A stretch of 64,000 nt of DNA from Megascapheus bottae (GCA_024803745.1 JANJXV010000016.1:40095001-40159000), one strand, 5' to 3'. Shown: positions 37,815 through 49,320, counted from the stretch's first letter. Numbers and translations are program-made. Notes: a model not told the origin generated them from the letters alone.

Positions 37815-38081
37815 CAAAAGTTCTAGAGATATATTTGATGATTACATTTGGAAAGTTTGAAAAGGAAAGCCATTTTTTTAAATGTACAATCAACATTTTA
37901 GAATACCTTTAAGACATTCTCAACTGGCATGAATACATAATTCATTTAGCAACAAGACCATTGTTTCACTTGGTAGTATAGGCTATTCACTTGGCACTGA
38001 AGTTCTATTTTCTGGGTTTTTTTTTTAATTCTATGTTAATCCTACTTTTTATATTCTATTTTAACCCTTATTTTCTTAAAT

Positions 38082-38104
38082 ATTTATTTATTTATTTATT
38101 TTTA
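38082..38104. repeat. (TTTA)n microsatellite
   Basis: About five TTTA units. They adjoin the antisense L1 tail at 38100, so they probably arose from its A-rich tail. Confidence 0.85.
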
Positions 38105-38185
38105 TTGTAATATATAGAGAGGTTACAGTTATATTCACCAGGTAGTAGGTACATTACTTCTCACATATTGATACCCCTTCTCATT
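38100..38185 (-). mobile_element. Short antisense L1 3' end (first of two)
   Basis: The complement carries the L1 terminal sequence (tgagaagtaatgtacctact, then ggtgaatataactgtaacc) and a decayed end. Only about 80 bp of the 3' UTR is present. It is followed directly by a second copy of the same end in the same orientation. Confidence 0.8.
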
Positions 38186-38278
38186 TTTTTCATATATTTT
38201 TATTGTGATTAATTGAACGGTTACATTATATTCGCCAGATAGAAGGTACATTACTTCACATACATTGATACCCTTATT
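38186..38278 (-). mobile_element. Short antisense L1 3' end (second of two)
   Basis: The complement reads gggtatcaatgtatgtgaag, taatgtaccttctatctggc, gaatataatgtaaccgttc and then an AT-rich tail. It stops within the 3' UTR. A 9-bp match, acccttatt, exists at 38064-38072 and 38270-38278; it might bracket the whole pair, but it partly overlaps L1 sequence. Confidence 0.85.
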
Positions 38279-38351
38279 CTTTAAAAAAAATTTTCCACTA
38301 CAATTAGTTTAAAGACTTCTACCCTTGAAGACTACAGAGTGGGAGAAGATC

Positions 38352-39300
38352 TTCACTAGCCATACAATGGATAATGGCCTCATATCTAAAATATATCAAC
38401 AGCTCAAAAAATTGAATCAGTCCCAAACTAATCTCCAAAGAAACAACCATCCCATTAAATGATGGGCCAAAGACTTAAAGAGAGTCTTCTCTGAAGAAGA
38501 AATAAGAATGGCTTATAGACACATGAAGAAATGCTCAACATCTCTGGCCATCATAGAAATGCAAATCAAAACAACTCTAAGATTCCACCTCATTATAGTT
38601 AGAATGCCCATGATCAAGAAAACTAATAACAACAGATGCTGGAGGGGATGTGGCCAGGAGGGATCACTACTACACTGTTGGTGGGAGTACAAACTCATTC
38701 AACCACTATGGAAAGCAGTATGGCAGTGCCTCAAAAGACTAAACATAGAGCTCCCTTATGACCCATCAATTTCCCTCCTAGGCATTTACCCAATTGTCCA
38801 GAAACAAGGTCATACTAAATCCACTAGCACAACAATGTTCATTGCAGCACTATTTACCATAGCAAAGATATCGAACCAACCCAGATGCCCCTCATTTGAT
38901 GAGTGGATCAACAGGATGTGGTATTTATACACAATGGAATTCTATGCTGCTGTCAGAAAGAATGACATCACCCCATTTGTAAGGAAATGGAAAGACTTAG
39001 AAAAAAACACCTTGGACCAGGAGTTTGGCCTAGTGGTAAAGTGCTTTGCATAGCATGCATGAAGACCCGGGTTCGATTCCTTGGTACCACACACATAGAA
39101 AAAAGCCAGAAGTGGTGCTGAGGCTCAAGTGGTAGAGCTCTAGCCTTGAGAAAATCCAAGGACAGTGCTCAGGCCCTGAGCTCAAGCCCAGGACTGGCAA
39201 AAAAAAAAAAAAAAAGAAAAAACATCTTAAGTGAAGTAAGCCAGACTCAAAAGAAGATAGGCTCAATGGTTTCCCACTTTTGTCATAAACAGTACAAACC
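38352..39300 (+). pseudogene. L1 ORF2 C-terminal relic
   Basis: The reading frame containing 38508-39010 matches the C-terminal segment of L1 ORF2p, including the [11 protein letters not shown] and [10 protein letters not shown] blocks. An in-frame TGA lies upstream at 38460-38462. In the C-terminal cysteine motif (CWRGC...HCWWE), the last cysteine of the usual C-x3-C-x7-H-x4-C pattern is a tyrosine: the TAC codon at 38688-38690 differs by one base from TGC. The frame is then cut by the SINE at 39014; L1 sequence resumes after 39216. Confidence 0.92.
39014..39216 (+). mobile_element. IDL-Geo SINE nested in L1
   Basis: Full-length dimer with A-box tggcctagtggtaaag, intact B-box ggttcgattcc and a long A tail. 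The host L1 sequence is duplicated on both sides: aaaaaacacctt (39002-39013) and aaaaaacatctt (39217-39228), one mismatch. It is therefore younger than the L1 insertion. It interrupts the ORF2 relic. Confidence 0.97.
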
Positions 39301-39835
39301 TTGGGCTCTCCTAGCAGAGATTTAAACTAGAGTAAAACCTAGATACATAAGGCCATATAGAATGACGCTAAGTGAAAGGACCTCCATGATATAGAAACAA
39401 AAGCCATATAATGAGTGATTATTGTCCTTAATGTACTATGTTATCTCTCATCGCTTTTGCTGTCCCTTGGCTATCTCATATTGTTACAGTATTTCACCTT
39501 GTTATCTGATATATTGTATATATGAGTATTTGATTATTTGAAATCAGATAGGGAAGGGGGGAAAACAAGGTGAGGGGTAGGGGTGGGGGGAGGGAAATGG
39601 GGACCAAGACATGAGAAAGGGTATCCATGTTTGTGAAGTTATACACCTTCTATCTGGTGAATATAATGTAACCTTTCTATTAATTACAATAAAAAGAAGA
39701 CTTCTACCCTTGAACCTGGAAATAAGGTGTCAAATTCTCTGAAATCCCAGATTTTCAAAGGCCACTGAAATGATCTCAGGGGAGCTTCATCAACATTGTA
39801 AAGGAGCACCTGTCACCTTTTATTTTGTAACTTTT

Positions 39836-39992
39836 TTTCACATATTTTATTGTAATTAATAGAAGGATTACATTATATTTGCCAAATAGAAGGTGCATTA
39901 CTTCACAAATATGGATACCCTTTCTCATGTCATGGTCCCCATTGCCCAGCCCCTCCCCCCTGCTCATCTTGATTTCCCCCCTTTCTGCCCTT
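39836..39992 (-). mobile_element. Antisense L1 3' end
   Basis: The complement shows the G-rich tract (39945-39980 is C-rich on the plus strand), then 'gggtatcc', 'gaagtaatgcaccttc' and 'ataatgtaatccttctatta' up to ttacAATAAAat. It covers only the last ~155 bp of the L1. It sits 120 bp beyond the end of the L1 at 38330 and in the opposite orientation. Confidence 0.88.
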
Positions 39993-40004
39993 AATCACTT
40001 GGCC

Positions 40005-43000
40005 TAATCTCTGTTGACTAGAGATACTTCCCTGAATTTGTATTTTGACTTAAAGCGACTACTGTAACAGTTGCTTCCTTCATCACAGACCCCACAGCAA
40101 ACTTTAATATTCCCTCCTACTGGAATGCTGCTCTTCCCAGCCCTGAAAATCCATAATTACTCATTTCTTGATCTAAAGCTGCATATCTCATAGTCTAGGT
40201 CATCTTTTTAAACATTGTTATCATCTGAATGCTACAATATTTTGGCGTTTGCTCAGGTGTTAGCACCAAGCTGCTTGATTGATCCTGTTCACTAGACTGA
40301 AAATTACTGTGGGCAGAAGCCAGCTCTCCTCTTGGTATTGCCTGAGCTGCCAAGTGCCCACCAATTCCATCATTATGAATCATTAAAAAACAACCAACCT
40401 CTTGAAAAAAATCTGTAATTTGGAGTCTTTTAAGTAAAAGAAGAGCAATGAATAGACAGGAGAGATAGACTCTGTATCTTAGATGTAAGAGTGGACTCCA
40501 GCGTATCAATTATAGATGAAAGGATTTGCACAGGTTGGCTGTGATGTGTTTAATTTTAATTTAAGATATTTGCAGACACTTGACAGCCAGGGCTCATTTA
40601 AACAGACTTGGGTGTAGAAGTCTAATTCAGCTGCAATGTGATGAGCGATAGGGAAGAGTGCACTGTAATAAGCCTTGTGATCTGCTGATACTTCTTTATG
40701 CCTCTCTCCTGCCTGGTGAAAGGATCTGGCTCTGAGTTGCCTAGCAACACTAATGTGCACATGTGAATATGCTTATGTAAATAGCAGATGCAATGAATAC
40801 TGTTTCCAGTCACTAGTTGAGATGACAGCTTGAATTTCTAGACCTCATGGATACTAAACTAATATGTTTCAAAATTACTTCAAGGAAACCTCAGTCCGGT
40901 GGCTGGCGCTAAGCACAACATTTCAAAGGAGAGTCACTGAATTGCCAAGCTCCTGTCACAGAAGCCCCGATTAGTGGGCACTGTTTTCATATGCTGCATT
41001 TAGAAAACTCGGGGTAAATTCTGAAAGGTTTTGGAAAACTGTTTACCTTGAGATATCTAAAATTAAGAAGACATAGAACAATAAATAAAAAGTGGTTTCT
41101 TTCATTTTGAGATGGAAGTAAATTTGTTTCCTAACATTCCCTTGACCTTAGAGATTTTCGGCCACATAGGATGACAGAGACCAAGCATGATTGTACCTGT
41201 GGGCTCTCACGGGTAAATCGCTGGACTCTGTGATCACCACTTTCCAAGAGTGAAGTCTGACTTTCTTTCTTGTACAGGTGGGGTAGTGATCCAACTTACC
41301 TATGAAGAAATATCTAAATCTTCATAACAAAATACACGTTCACATCGATACCTTAAAGGAAAAGGGGACAATAAAATGTTATGTTTCAACACGTACACAA
41401 AAAAATCATTTTTAAATAATGATTACAAGTTTCAGGATGCAATCGATGGAAGTATATAAACCCACTTGTCCCTGTTGGGCATTGGCCCGCCATTTAAAAT
41501 TTTAGTGATGTGAAGCTGATTTGATCATCTCTTTAATACAGTTCCTGTGTTGATCATGCTTTTGCCGTAAATGGGTCATCTTTAGAATAAAACGGATATA
41601 TAAATAACAGAGTGTAGTCATTCAACCAATGTAAAAATGATGATCCTCCATCTTCTGAGGGCTTCAATCTTACACAGTTGATGGTGTCAACACAGCAGCC
41701 TTTATCCCTTCCTCTTCTGGAGGGACGGAAATGCACACAACAGTTGGCACTATCTTTGAAAGCTCTTGAGCTTCTTTACTGTTTCTCAGACTCAGTTTCT
41801 TTTCTTCTCTGAGTAAGTAATTTACAGTCTTTTCAGTTTGTCAATAATTATTTTCAGCTTTGTCTGGTCTGCTCTGGAAATCCTGTCATGATTTTTTAAG
41901 TTTAATTGCTATATTCAGCGTTATAATGTCTGTGTGTTACTTACTTTTCAATATTTTTAATCTATTCATTGTTATTTTCATTCTAAGGTAACTTTTCCTG
42001 ACCTGGTTGATATATATTTGTGATGTATTATGTATTAATAAATCTTATTTCTAGTTCCCGGTCAGGAAATTACATACCTCCATTTCATGGGATTAATTCC
42101 TGTAGAATTGTTTTTATTGTATTGGTTTCTTTGCTCATTTATTGGGAACATCTAGTGGTTCTTTTTTCAATTTCCTTTAATTTTTGTTTGGAGTTTGAGA
42201 ATTAGCTAAATGGAGAAACAGTTTTGGTTGCTCCAATTTACTTTTCTGGGAGTATTCTTTGGGAGTGAACATGTTTGTATGAAATTTTTTTCAGGAGAAG
42301 AAAACACAAAAGTTAAATCCATGAAGTACACAGCTTATTTTTCTCTCATTATAAGTCTCAAATTATGTTCTCCATTCGTCCTCTGACCATTATCTTTACC
42401 AATTCATAAAGATCAGAAAATCAGTCAGTGGTGACAGAAATTCCACTGAACCTCAAGCTTGTATCAAATGATTACTAAATCTCTGATTTAATTTCCATGC
42501 TGTTTTCTTTACCATGTTAACATAAACTTTTTGTGAAAAATATAGTTTCACAAAAATAAATGATGAAATGGCATTCATTTCTTTAATTTCTTTTAAATAA
42601 ATATAATCTCTTCCAAAATGCTATAGAATTTACACACTAAAATCAAACAGCAGTGGTTTATGCTGTATTTTGCTAACTTCATAAGAGCTTGTGCATAATT
42701 TATAAGAAACTAATTTAGTCTTGAACATAAATTTTCTGGTGGTAGAGTAAAAGCTCTTTATTATACATGTTTTATGACCTAACTTTTTCTCCTGTCCCTG
42801 ATAAAATGTGTGAGTGTTTTACCTTCATACTTAACTTCTTGCTGTATAGATTATAGACCAGAAGGGACTACCACACAAATCTCTCCATATATCGTTTTGA
42901 TAGTTTGGGATAAGACCATTTTATATTTAATTAAATAAGAAATTGCATCAATGTTTTTGGTTTCTCTCTTAGGAACTTCATTTTATAACCTAATAAACAT

Positions 43001-44185
43001 CTCATTTATTTAGCAAATGACATTTTATGAATAGAGTGTGCAAGAAATCCCTTTGTCTTTTAGATTAAATATATGTATAAATATAGTTTTATTTTTAATT
43101 GAAGAATAATATTTCGAGATATATACATAATCCAGCATCTTTTTCAGAAGTACACTAAGGTCTTTGTAAGAATTTGGAGATGTTGTCAATTGAGTCCCCT
43201 GTTTCTCTAAATACTGATTGTGTTCCACTCCCATGCATTTCTAACCTCATGGCATTATAAAATAGGCCTGATGTGAGGCAAGAAATTCTGGTGTCTCATA
43301 AAGGATATCTGCCCCCCTAACACCCCAAAGGTCAACTGCTATCCACCTACTAATTCTAATTCATACACATAGAGCTAATCTTTTGTGAATGAGAAAATTA
43401 ATACATCATCTGTTTTAATTGATGGTAAGAGTGTTGATGTCAAATACATAGAGAAAGGAAGTTGAAGAGTGAATCATTAATAAAGACTCAGTGGTGTTAT
43501 CTAACCAAAAGTGCAATAAATTCCAAGTTAAGGTGAGATATGAGTTCTGTGCATGGACGGATAAACTCAGAGAGCTGAGACTAGAGCATGGAGATAGGAG
43601 GGTGAACTAAGCATAGCTGTTGGTAGTTGTTTGATAGAAGAAACAGTTTCTGATACCACTCAGAAAATGAATATAAATAATCTGAGATTTGACTGTGATC
43701 ACTACAGAAATTAGTGTACGTGAAAATTTGTAATAACCACATACATAAGCAAACTGCAGATATAAGTAGATGTGCTATATTAAATGTTATTTTGCCATCT
43801 ATGGAGCAAAGGAAACAAGATGTGACCCATAGAAAAATCTCTTCTTTATTTGTCTTTCTTAGTATCTGGACTACTGGTTGTTGTCATCTCACTTTCAATA
43901 TAAAAAATTTAATTGACTCTTATTAGGGGTAGAACGTGGCCAATACGGATTAGAAGACAAAACAGTATTATTATTTGGTTAGGGTTAATCATTGCTCAGT
44001 ACAGAAAAAAAAAGAACCAACATGTCACAGGATGGCACATTTTGGCACCCACGAGTTGCCACGGAATAGAGGGGAGTACCTGGGCTCCCACCAGCCTTTT
44101 ACCGCGAGCCACATACTGAGCTCTCATGAGGGGATGCGCACTGCCTGGAAAGGAGTAGCAGAACTGTACGCATTTATTTTAAGAA
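40005..44185. other. Long unique stretch with an X-box
   Basis: No gene or named repeat in about 4.2 kb. The 40.53-40.83 kb section has a sharper, non-repetitive composition and contains a perfect RFX-type X-box (listed separately). The remainder is AT-rich without structure I can name. Confidence 0.45.
40736..40748. promoter_or_regulatory. RFX X-box (GTTGCC-T-AGCAAC)
   Basis: The site gttgcctagcaac fits the RFX-family consensus GTNRCC-(0-3 N)-RGYAAC with a one-base spacer and both half-sites perfect. RFX1-4 and RFX6 bind such sites, often at cilia and developmental genes. No nearby gene is visible in the window. The match is by sequence alone. Confidence 0.5.
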
Positions 44186-44199
44186 ATGATACATTCTTT

Positions 44200-44451
44200 T
44201 TTCATATATTTTTTATTGTAATTAATAGAAGGGTTACATGATATTTGCCAGATAGATGGTGCATTAATTCATATACATTGATACCCTTTCACATGTCTTG
44301 GTTCCCATTTCCCTCCCCCCAACCCCGACCCCTCATCTTGTTTTCCCCCATTCCCTATCCAATTTCAAATAACCAAATACAAATATATACAGATAGATCA
44401 GGTAACAAAGTGAGATACTGTAACAATATGAGATAACCACGGGAGATGAGA
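44200..44451 (-). mobile_element. Antisense 5'-truncated L1 with 12-bp TSD
   Basis: The complement runs from within the L1 3' UTR (tctcccgtggttatctcata) through the G-rich tract and 'tgaatataatg'-like end to ttacAATAAAaa. The 12-bp duplication gatacattcttt flanks it at 44188-44199 and 44452-44463. It has only UTR sequence and no ORF2. Confidence 0.92.
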
Positions 44452-44539
44452 GATACATTCTTTACAATCACACGCATTCTGAATAAATTAATCTTGATTT
44501 TAATTGGAGGCTTGATGCGACCAAGCACATTTGGCTTCG

Positions 44540-45100
44540 GCATTGTTTCCCTCCATGCCCCCTACGACGCGCGCTCTTGCGCCTCCGCAGTGATCCCGGA
44601 GGGACCACGGCCCAGCTGTGAGTGAGTTCTATTTCGTCTCAATTTCTTAAAAGATTCCTCAAGCCCCACTTGTTTCAGTCAAGCACAGGTCCAGGTGCAC
44701 CCCCATTGACCAGAAACCTGGGGAAGCCAAGGATTGTGAAAATGTGGCCAGCCATGGAGGCTGAAGCTTAGAGGCATGCGCGCTCCATCAGAAGTGTGCT
44801 CTTTTGTCCTGGCCAAAAAGTGCTACAGATCTGCTGGATAGACAGTCACGGGCCAACCGTTTCACTTCAGCTAACACGAGATGCTCCTGACAGGACAAAT
44901 CCATCCCCTGTTTAACCTGAGAAGAACCCAAAGGAGGCCTTGGACGCAGGTCCTTCCCTTTCCTCCTGCAGTTGAGGCTTCCACTGAGTGGAAGAAGTGA
45001 TTACGAAAGACCAAAAGGCAATCGAGAAAGGTCCAAAGAAGGAAAGCTTGAGGCCAAGAGAATATCTGAGGAAGAGAAGTAAAGCTTACTCACACTTCCA
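44540..45100. other. CpG-rich patch of unknown origin
   Basis: At 44557-44612 the plus strand has a cluster of CpGs (tacgacgcgcgctcttgcgc and following), unusual for this AT-rich window. More scattered CpGs continue to about 45000. Short frames are interrupted by stops; a short frame near 44960-45080 is charged and ends in a TAA. It could be a decayed processed copy, an LTR or an orphan CpG patch. I could not match a family. Confidence 0.35.
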
Positions 45101-45104
45101 GACG

Positions 45105-46340
45105 TCTTCAGTATTAGGTGCACTGCAGATCACCTTTCATTAGAGTCACATGCGTGTGCGCGTGCATTTCAATGTAATTCTATACATCATTTCTCAGCAA
45201 ATACTTAAAATTTTATTTCTGAGCTATCCAGGATCATCAAAGCTATGTAGCCCTTCTTATCTTGTTCTTGGCTTAGAAAAAAATTAATCTGAGAAAAGAC
45301 AAATATATGTACTTTCAGACATCAATTCCTAATAGGCTGTTTACACATAACACTGAGAGCATGTACTCTATTTCTTAATTTAAAAAACCATTGAGTTGAG
45401 AATTCAAGCTTAACCTAAACCTCTGGGCCTAACAAGCATTGTTTTAAATAAATATTTATATCGTGAATAGTTATCATCAATATATGTATGTTAAAAAGCG
45501 TGTGTTTCCTCACTTGTTCCTTATTCCTGCTGCATGGAAGGCAAGAAGGTTGGGAGGTGGTATCTGCAGCCAAGAACAAGTTACCTCATGCCAATGCTGT
45601 CACCGGGTGGTGTCCTTCTCTCTTCAGCCACTCTGTCCCATACTCAGTGGACTGCACAGGAGTTTCCATGTGAAAAGCCGCCCAACTGAGGCTCTGCCAC
45701 AATTTCTGTGGTCCAAATAAGCAAGAAAATTGAATACAGTGTGTATGGCACCATTTCTTTAATTGAAGTCCCATCCATCTTAATAGAAAATGTGGAGTCT
45801 TAATAGATGTAAATGTTCGCATGAGGATTTCAAGTGGTCAGGTCCCCTCGGCTCTCTCCCTGGCATCTGTCCCAAGTAGATCCTCTTCTCCTGTCTCCTC
45901 CTGTACTTCACCCCACATTGTATGTCTACTCCCTGGGCTCTCCTGCTCACTCCATTTATTTCTATTACTTTTCATATACCTGCAGAGGCTGCAATTTGAA
46001 CAACTTTGATTGTGTCTCTCTGTTTCAATGAGGAAACACTGAGGTAGTGAAGGAGCTTTAGAGACATGCAATGAGGCTCAATAAATAGCTGATGTAAATA
46101 TGTCATGGGTGGTTTTTCCTAACACTAATTTTAATGAAGAATATGCATAGTTTTCTAAAATGTTCAGAAGATAGTTATAGTATAGTTCACCCAGACAGGA
46201 AAGATCATCCATTTACTTGCATAATTTGTGTAATTATAGTTAATTTTCAGTACATGTTTTATGTTGGTCTTCTAATGATTCAACGTATATCATTCTCTGA
46301 ACAAGTGTATATAATTAGAAGAGAAACTATGCCCAGAAAA
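45105..46340. other. Unique DNA with a short alternating purine-pyrimidine run
   Basis: The stretch 45147-45167 (cacatgcgtgtgcgcgtgca then t) alternates pyrimidine and purine for 21 bases and is a candidate Z-DNA former. Open frames at 45.46-45.82 kb occur on both strands over a GC-richer part and look incidental. Confidence 0.4.
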
Positions 46341-46345
46341 CTGTT

Positions 46346-46725
46346 GTGCTGGTTAATCATGACTGTCAATTTGACTGGGAAGAGGAATAAATGCCAATGT
46401 CAAGGTGATTAGTAAAGCTACTTCTAGTCCCTTTGTAGAGCTCAATAACAAAAGTGGAGAAACCCATTCTGAATGTGGCTGTCCACACACCAAAGGCTGG
46501 TGGTGGCCAGGACCTCAAATAAAGTATGTGAGGGAGCAATAAACTGAAATGCAGACACTGTCTCTGCCTCCTGTCAGCCATGAATTGAAGAACTTCAGTC
46601 CTCCACAAACTTCTAAGCCTTGTTCTGCTTTTGGAAGACCCAGAACGTACCTACCATGAATGGAAAATTCTTAATCCAGGGGCCAAAATAAATGTTTCCT
46701 CCTTGAAATTCTTTTGCTTATGCAT
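46346..46725 (+). mobile_element. Ancient LTR-like interspersed repeat, family name uncertain
   Basis: The order of landmarks matches a well-known mammalian repeat that begins 'gctggttaatcttgattgtcaacttgat'. Here: gctggttaatcatgactgtc, then gtgattagtaaagct, then acccattctgaatgtggc, then ctctgcctcctgtcagc, then gccaaaataaatgtttcctc near the end. Overall length about 380 bp. I know the sequence pattern but not the family name with confidence. It is non-coding. Confidence 0.6.
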
Positions 46726-47015
46726 TTACTCCTAGGATGATAAAAATAGCAGAGGAGGTTAATTGGTAGTTATAGTCATTAAAAATGACAAGATAGCCTC
46801 AGAACTTAATGGAAGACAAGTAAAGAAGTGAGAGGAGGCAAGAATACAAGGTTGGACTTACAGCTCTCATGCTAGTTGCGTGTGTGTTATCTTAGACAAG
46901 TCATCCCCAACCCCCTCTTTCTCTCTCCCACTGAGCTCTATCCCTAAAATGATAACTCCTGGAACTCCCAAAGGTTTGATACACAGCAGTAAGACTGTCG
47001 TTCATTGTAGTTCTT

Positions 47016-47193
47016 TTTGTTTGTTTGTTTGTTTGTTTTGCCAGTCCTTAGGTTTTCTCAAGGCTAAAACCCTACCACTTGAGTCACAGCACCACTACTG
47101 GCTCTTTTTTTATGTATGTGGTACCAAGGAATTGAACCCCGGTCTTCAAGCATGCTAGGCAAACACTCTACCACTAGGCCAAACTCCCACCCC
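47016..47193 (-). mobile_element. IDL-Geo SINE, antisense, (TTTG)n tail
   Basis: The plus strand reads tgccagtccttaggttttctc, then the complement of the right monomer (ccactactggctc), then ggaattgaacccc (decayed B-box) and taggccaaactccc (A-box side). The tail is a (TTTG)n run at about 47016-47039. The duplication tgtagttctt / tgtatttctt at 47006-47015 and 47194-47203 has one mismatch. Confidence 0.92.
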
Positions 47194-47203
47194 TGTATTT
47201 CTT

Positions 47204-48570
47204 AACCTCTGAAAAGCCTCATCTCCCATAAACTAAAAATATAATCAAGTCATAATTAAAGAGATAAAGATGTTACTGTTATATCTGCAGAAATGATGAT
47301 TTTGAAAAAACTAATCATAAAGATTTCAGCATAAAAATGATACTAGCTCCAAAGGGTAATTTAAAACTTAATGTTCCAGTGAAACACAGTTCTTGATTGA
47401 CATAGATTTCTGTAATAAGTCACTATTTTCTCTTTTAGAGCAAGTCATTCTTTATAAATTTTTAATGAAATTAAGAGTTCTAAGCAAATTTATGAATTTA
47501 CATTAAAACTAACTGCCCCAAGATTTTATTAAACTAAGTCATATTATGATGTGAGAACCTGCAACATCATAGTATTTTATACATTTTTAAATGAATTCTT
47601 CTTCCTAGCCAACACTAATGTACCTCATGAAATTTACCCTCATAAATAAGATATACTAGGCTGGTATAATGGTGCCTGGAGATTTCCATTTTAGTGGTAG
47701 TTGCATATGTTCAATTTTAATGCCAAAAATACATGTAAAATGATTGTCATGGAATATATGTATGAATCATTGCAAGAAAGTGACATATATTTCTTAAGAG
47801 CTTAAATTCTTTATATTTTAGCTCTGCTATCCAGAGTTTAATTAAGAAGCTTGGAAATTCCTCTTCATTTCTTCAATTTGGGTTATTTCATGGCTTCCAT
47901 GTCTACTAAGATCTCTAGATTTCTGAGGCCCACTTCACCAGGAAAGAATCTGGCCCTTCCCCTGCCCGGAGCTGTGTGCCAGACTTCAATACCACTACTA
48001 CGATTATTTATTTGGCTTTTGTCTAAAGGTCACAACCTCTGAATCTAATCAGAAGGCAAGCAGAAGCCAGTTTAAAGGACTGTCGACCATCCCACAAATC
48101 AACACAAAGGCATGACAGTTAATCCAGCTGCTATTATGAGCAGTGTAAATCTATCCTTCCATACTTGGGGCCCCACTTGTGACTGGTGCCTGAACAGTGG
48201 CAGGACAAGGCCCTGAGGCTGTGGCTTTACTGTGCTATCTTTGTTATGTATGCCACATGATAGAAGGCTCTGTTAGAGAAGCAACTGGGAGGGCTTCCCA
48301 GAGCCCCCAACCTCATGTGACTCCACTTACCAGTGTTAGATTAACAATAGTTTTACAGGATGTTGGAAAGGAAACAAAAAGGAAATGTTATTTCATATAA
48401 TATATAACCTTGTGCAGAGGAAACAAGGTGAATACAGTCATACAATTTAAAAAATCACAGCATAGTCTTTTGTATTTTTGATTTAACTAACACAAGCGAT
48501 AGAATAGAGTCTACTAATTATTCACAAACTTTTCCATAATACAATAGTGATTTCTATGATTTGTTGCATT
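47204..48570. other. Unique DNA
   Basis: No gene or named repeat. Confidence 0.45.
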
Positions 48571-48584
48571 TTAAGAATGTGTGG

Positions 48585-48778
48585 GGCCAGGAGTTTGGCC
48601 TAGTGGTTAAAGTGCTTGCCTAGCATGCACGAAGACCCGGGTTTGATTCCTTGGTACCACATACATAGAAAAAAGCCGGAAGTGGTGCTGAGGCTCAAGT
48701 GGTAGAGCTCTAGCCTTGAGAAAGTCCAAGGATAGTGCTCAGGCCCTGAGTTCAAGTCCAGGACTGGCAAAAAAAAAA
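48585..48778 (+). mobile_element. IDL-Geo SINE with TSD
   Basis: Full dimer with B-box ggtttgattcc (CpG lost to TG) and a 12-A tail. A perfect 12-bp duplication, aagaatgtgtgg, lies at 48573-48584 and 48779-48790. Confidence 0.96.
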
Positions 48779-49234
48779 AAGAATGTGTGGTGTCATTTGG
48801 TGGAAAAATCAGAGTTGAAACTCCAGGCCTTCCACAAACCATGAGAGAAGTAGTCATCGTTATAATTTTTAGGAAGAAAAATACTGATCTGAAAAGTAAT
48901 AATTAAACTTAGTCTATTAATGGCAAAAAATTCCACAAGAGACTTAATTACTGAGAAATAAAATGTATACACTGACATCATGAAACCATATATACAAAAA
49001 GGTGTGAAATACTAAAATAGAAGTGTAGGCTTTTCAATGGATCTCATATGTGAAAAATAATTTTCATACGTCTGTCCTTTTTCTTCTTTCATTCTTATCA
49101 ACAGTAGTGAGGGAGTTTAATGTGACGTTTCTCTACATTCCACGTAGAGATTATGGAAACCCTGAATCAACATGAAATGACAGCCATCGTGGCACTGGAC
49201 AATTCTCTCTAGGTAAGGTTCATTTGCTTTTATA

Positions 49235-49320
49235 TTTGGCAATAAGGGAGTTTGAAGAGCGGGCCTTGTGCTTGGGAGCTAAATGCTCTACCACTTGATT
49301 AGAACCTCAGCTCTTTTGCC
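49235..49320 (-). mobile_element. Right-monomer SINE fragment, antisense
   Basis: The segment gggccttgtgcttgggagc, aaatgctctaccacttgatt and agaacctcagctctttt is the complement of the Geo-type right monomer (gctcaagtggtagagc core). The left half is missing. Which of the two SINE types it came from cannot be decided. Confidence 0.5.

Larger units (their letters stand above)
38330..39696 (+). mobile_element. 5'-truncated L1 with 18-bp TSD, split by a SINE
   Basis: The element holds the C-terminal part of ORF2 and a complete 3' UTR ending in taattacAATAAAaa. It is bracketed by a perfect 18-bp duplication, aagacttctacccttgaa, at 38312-38329 and 39697-39714. An IDL-Geo SINE sits inside it at 39014-39216. 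Without the SINE and its duplication the insert would be about 1.15 kb. The G-rich 3' UTR tract lies at 39574-39602. It lacks the endonuclease and reverse transcriptase domains and cannot move by itself. Confidence 0.96.
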
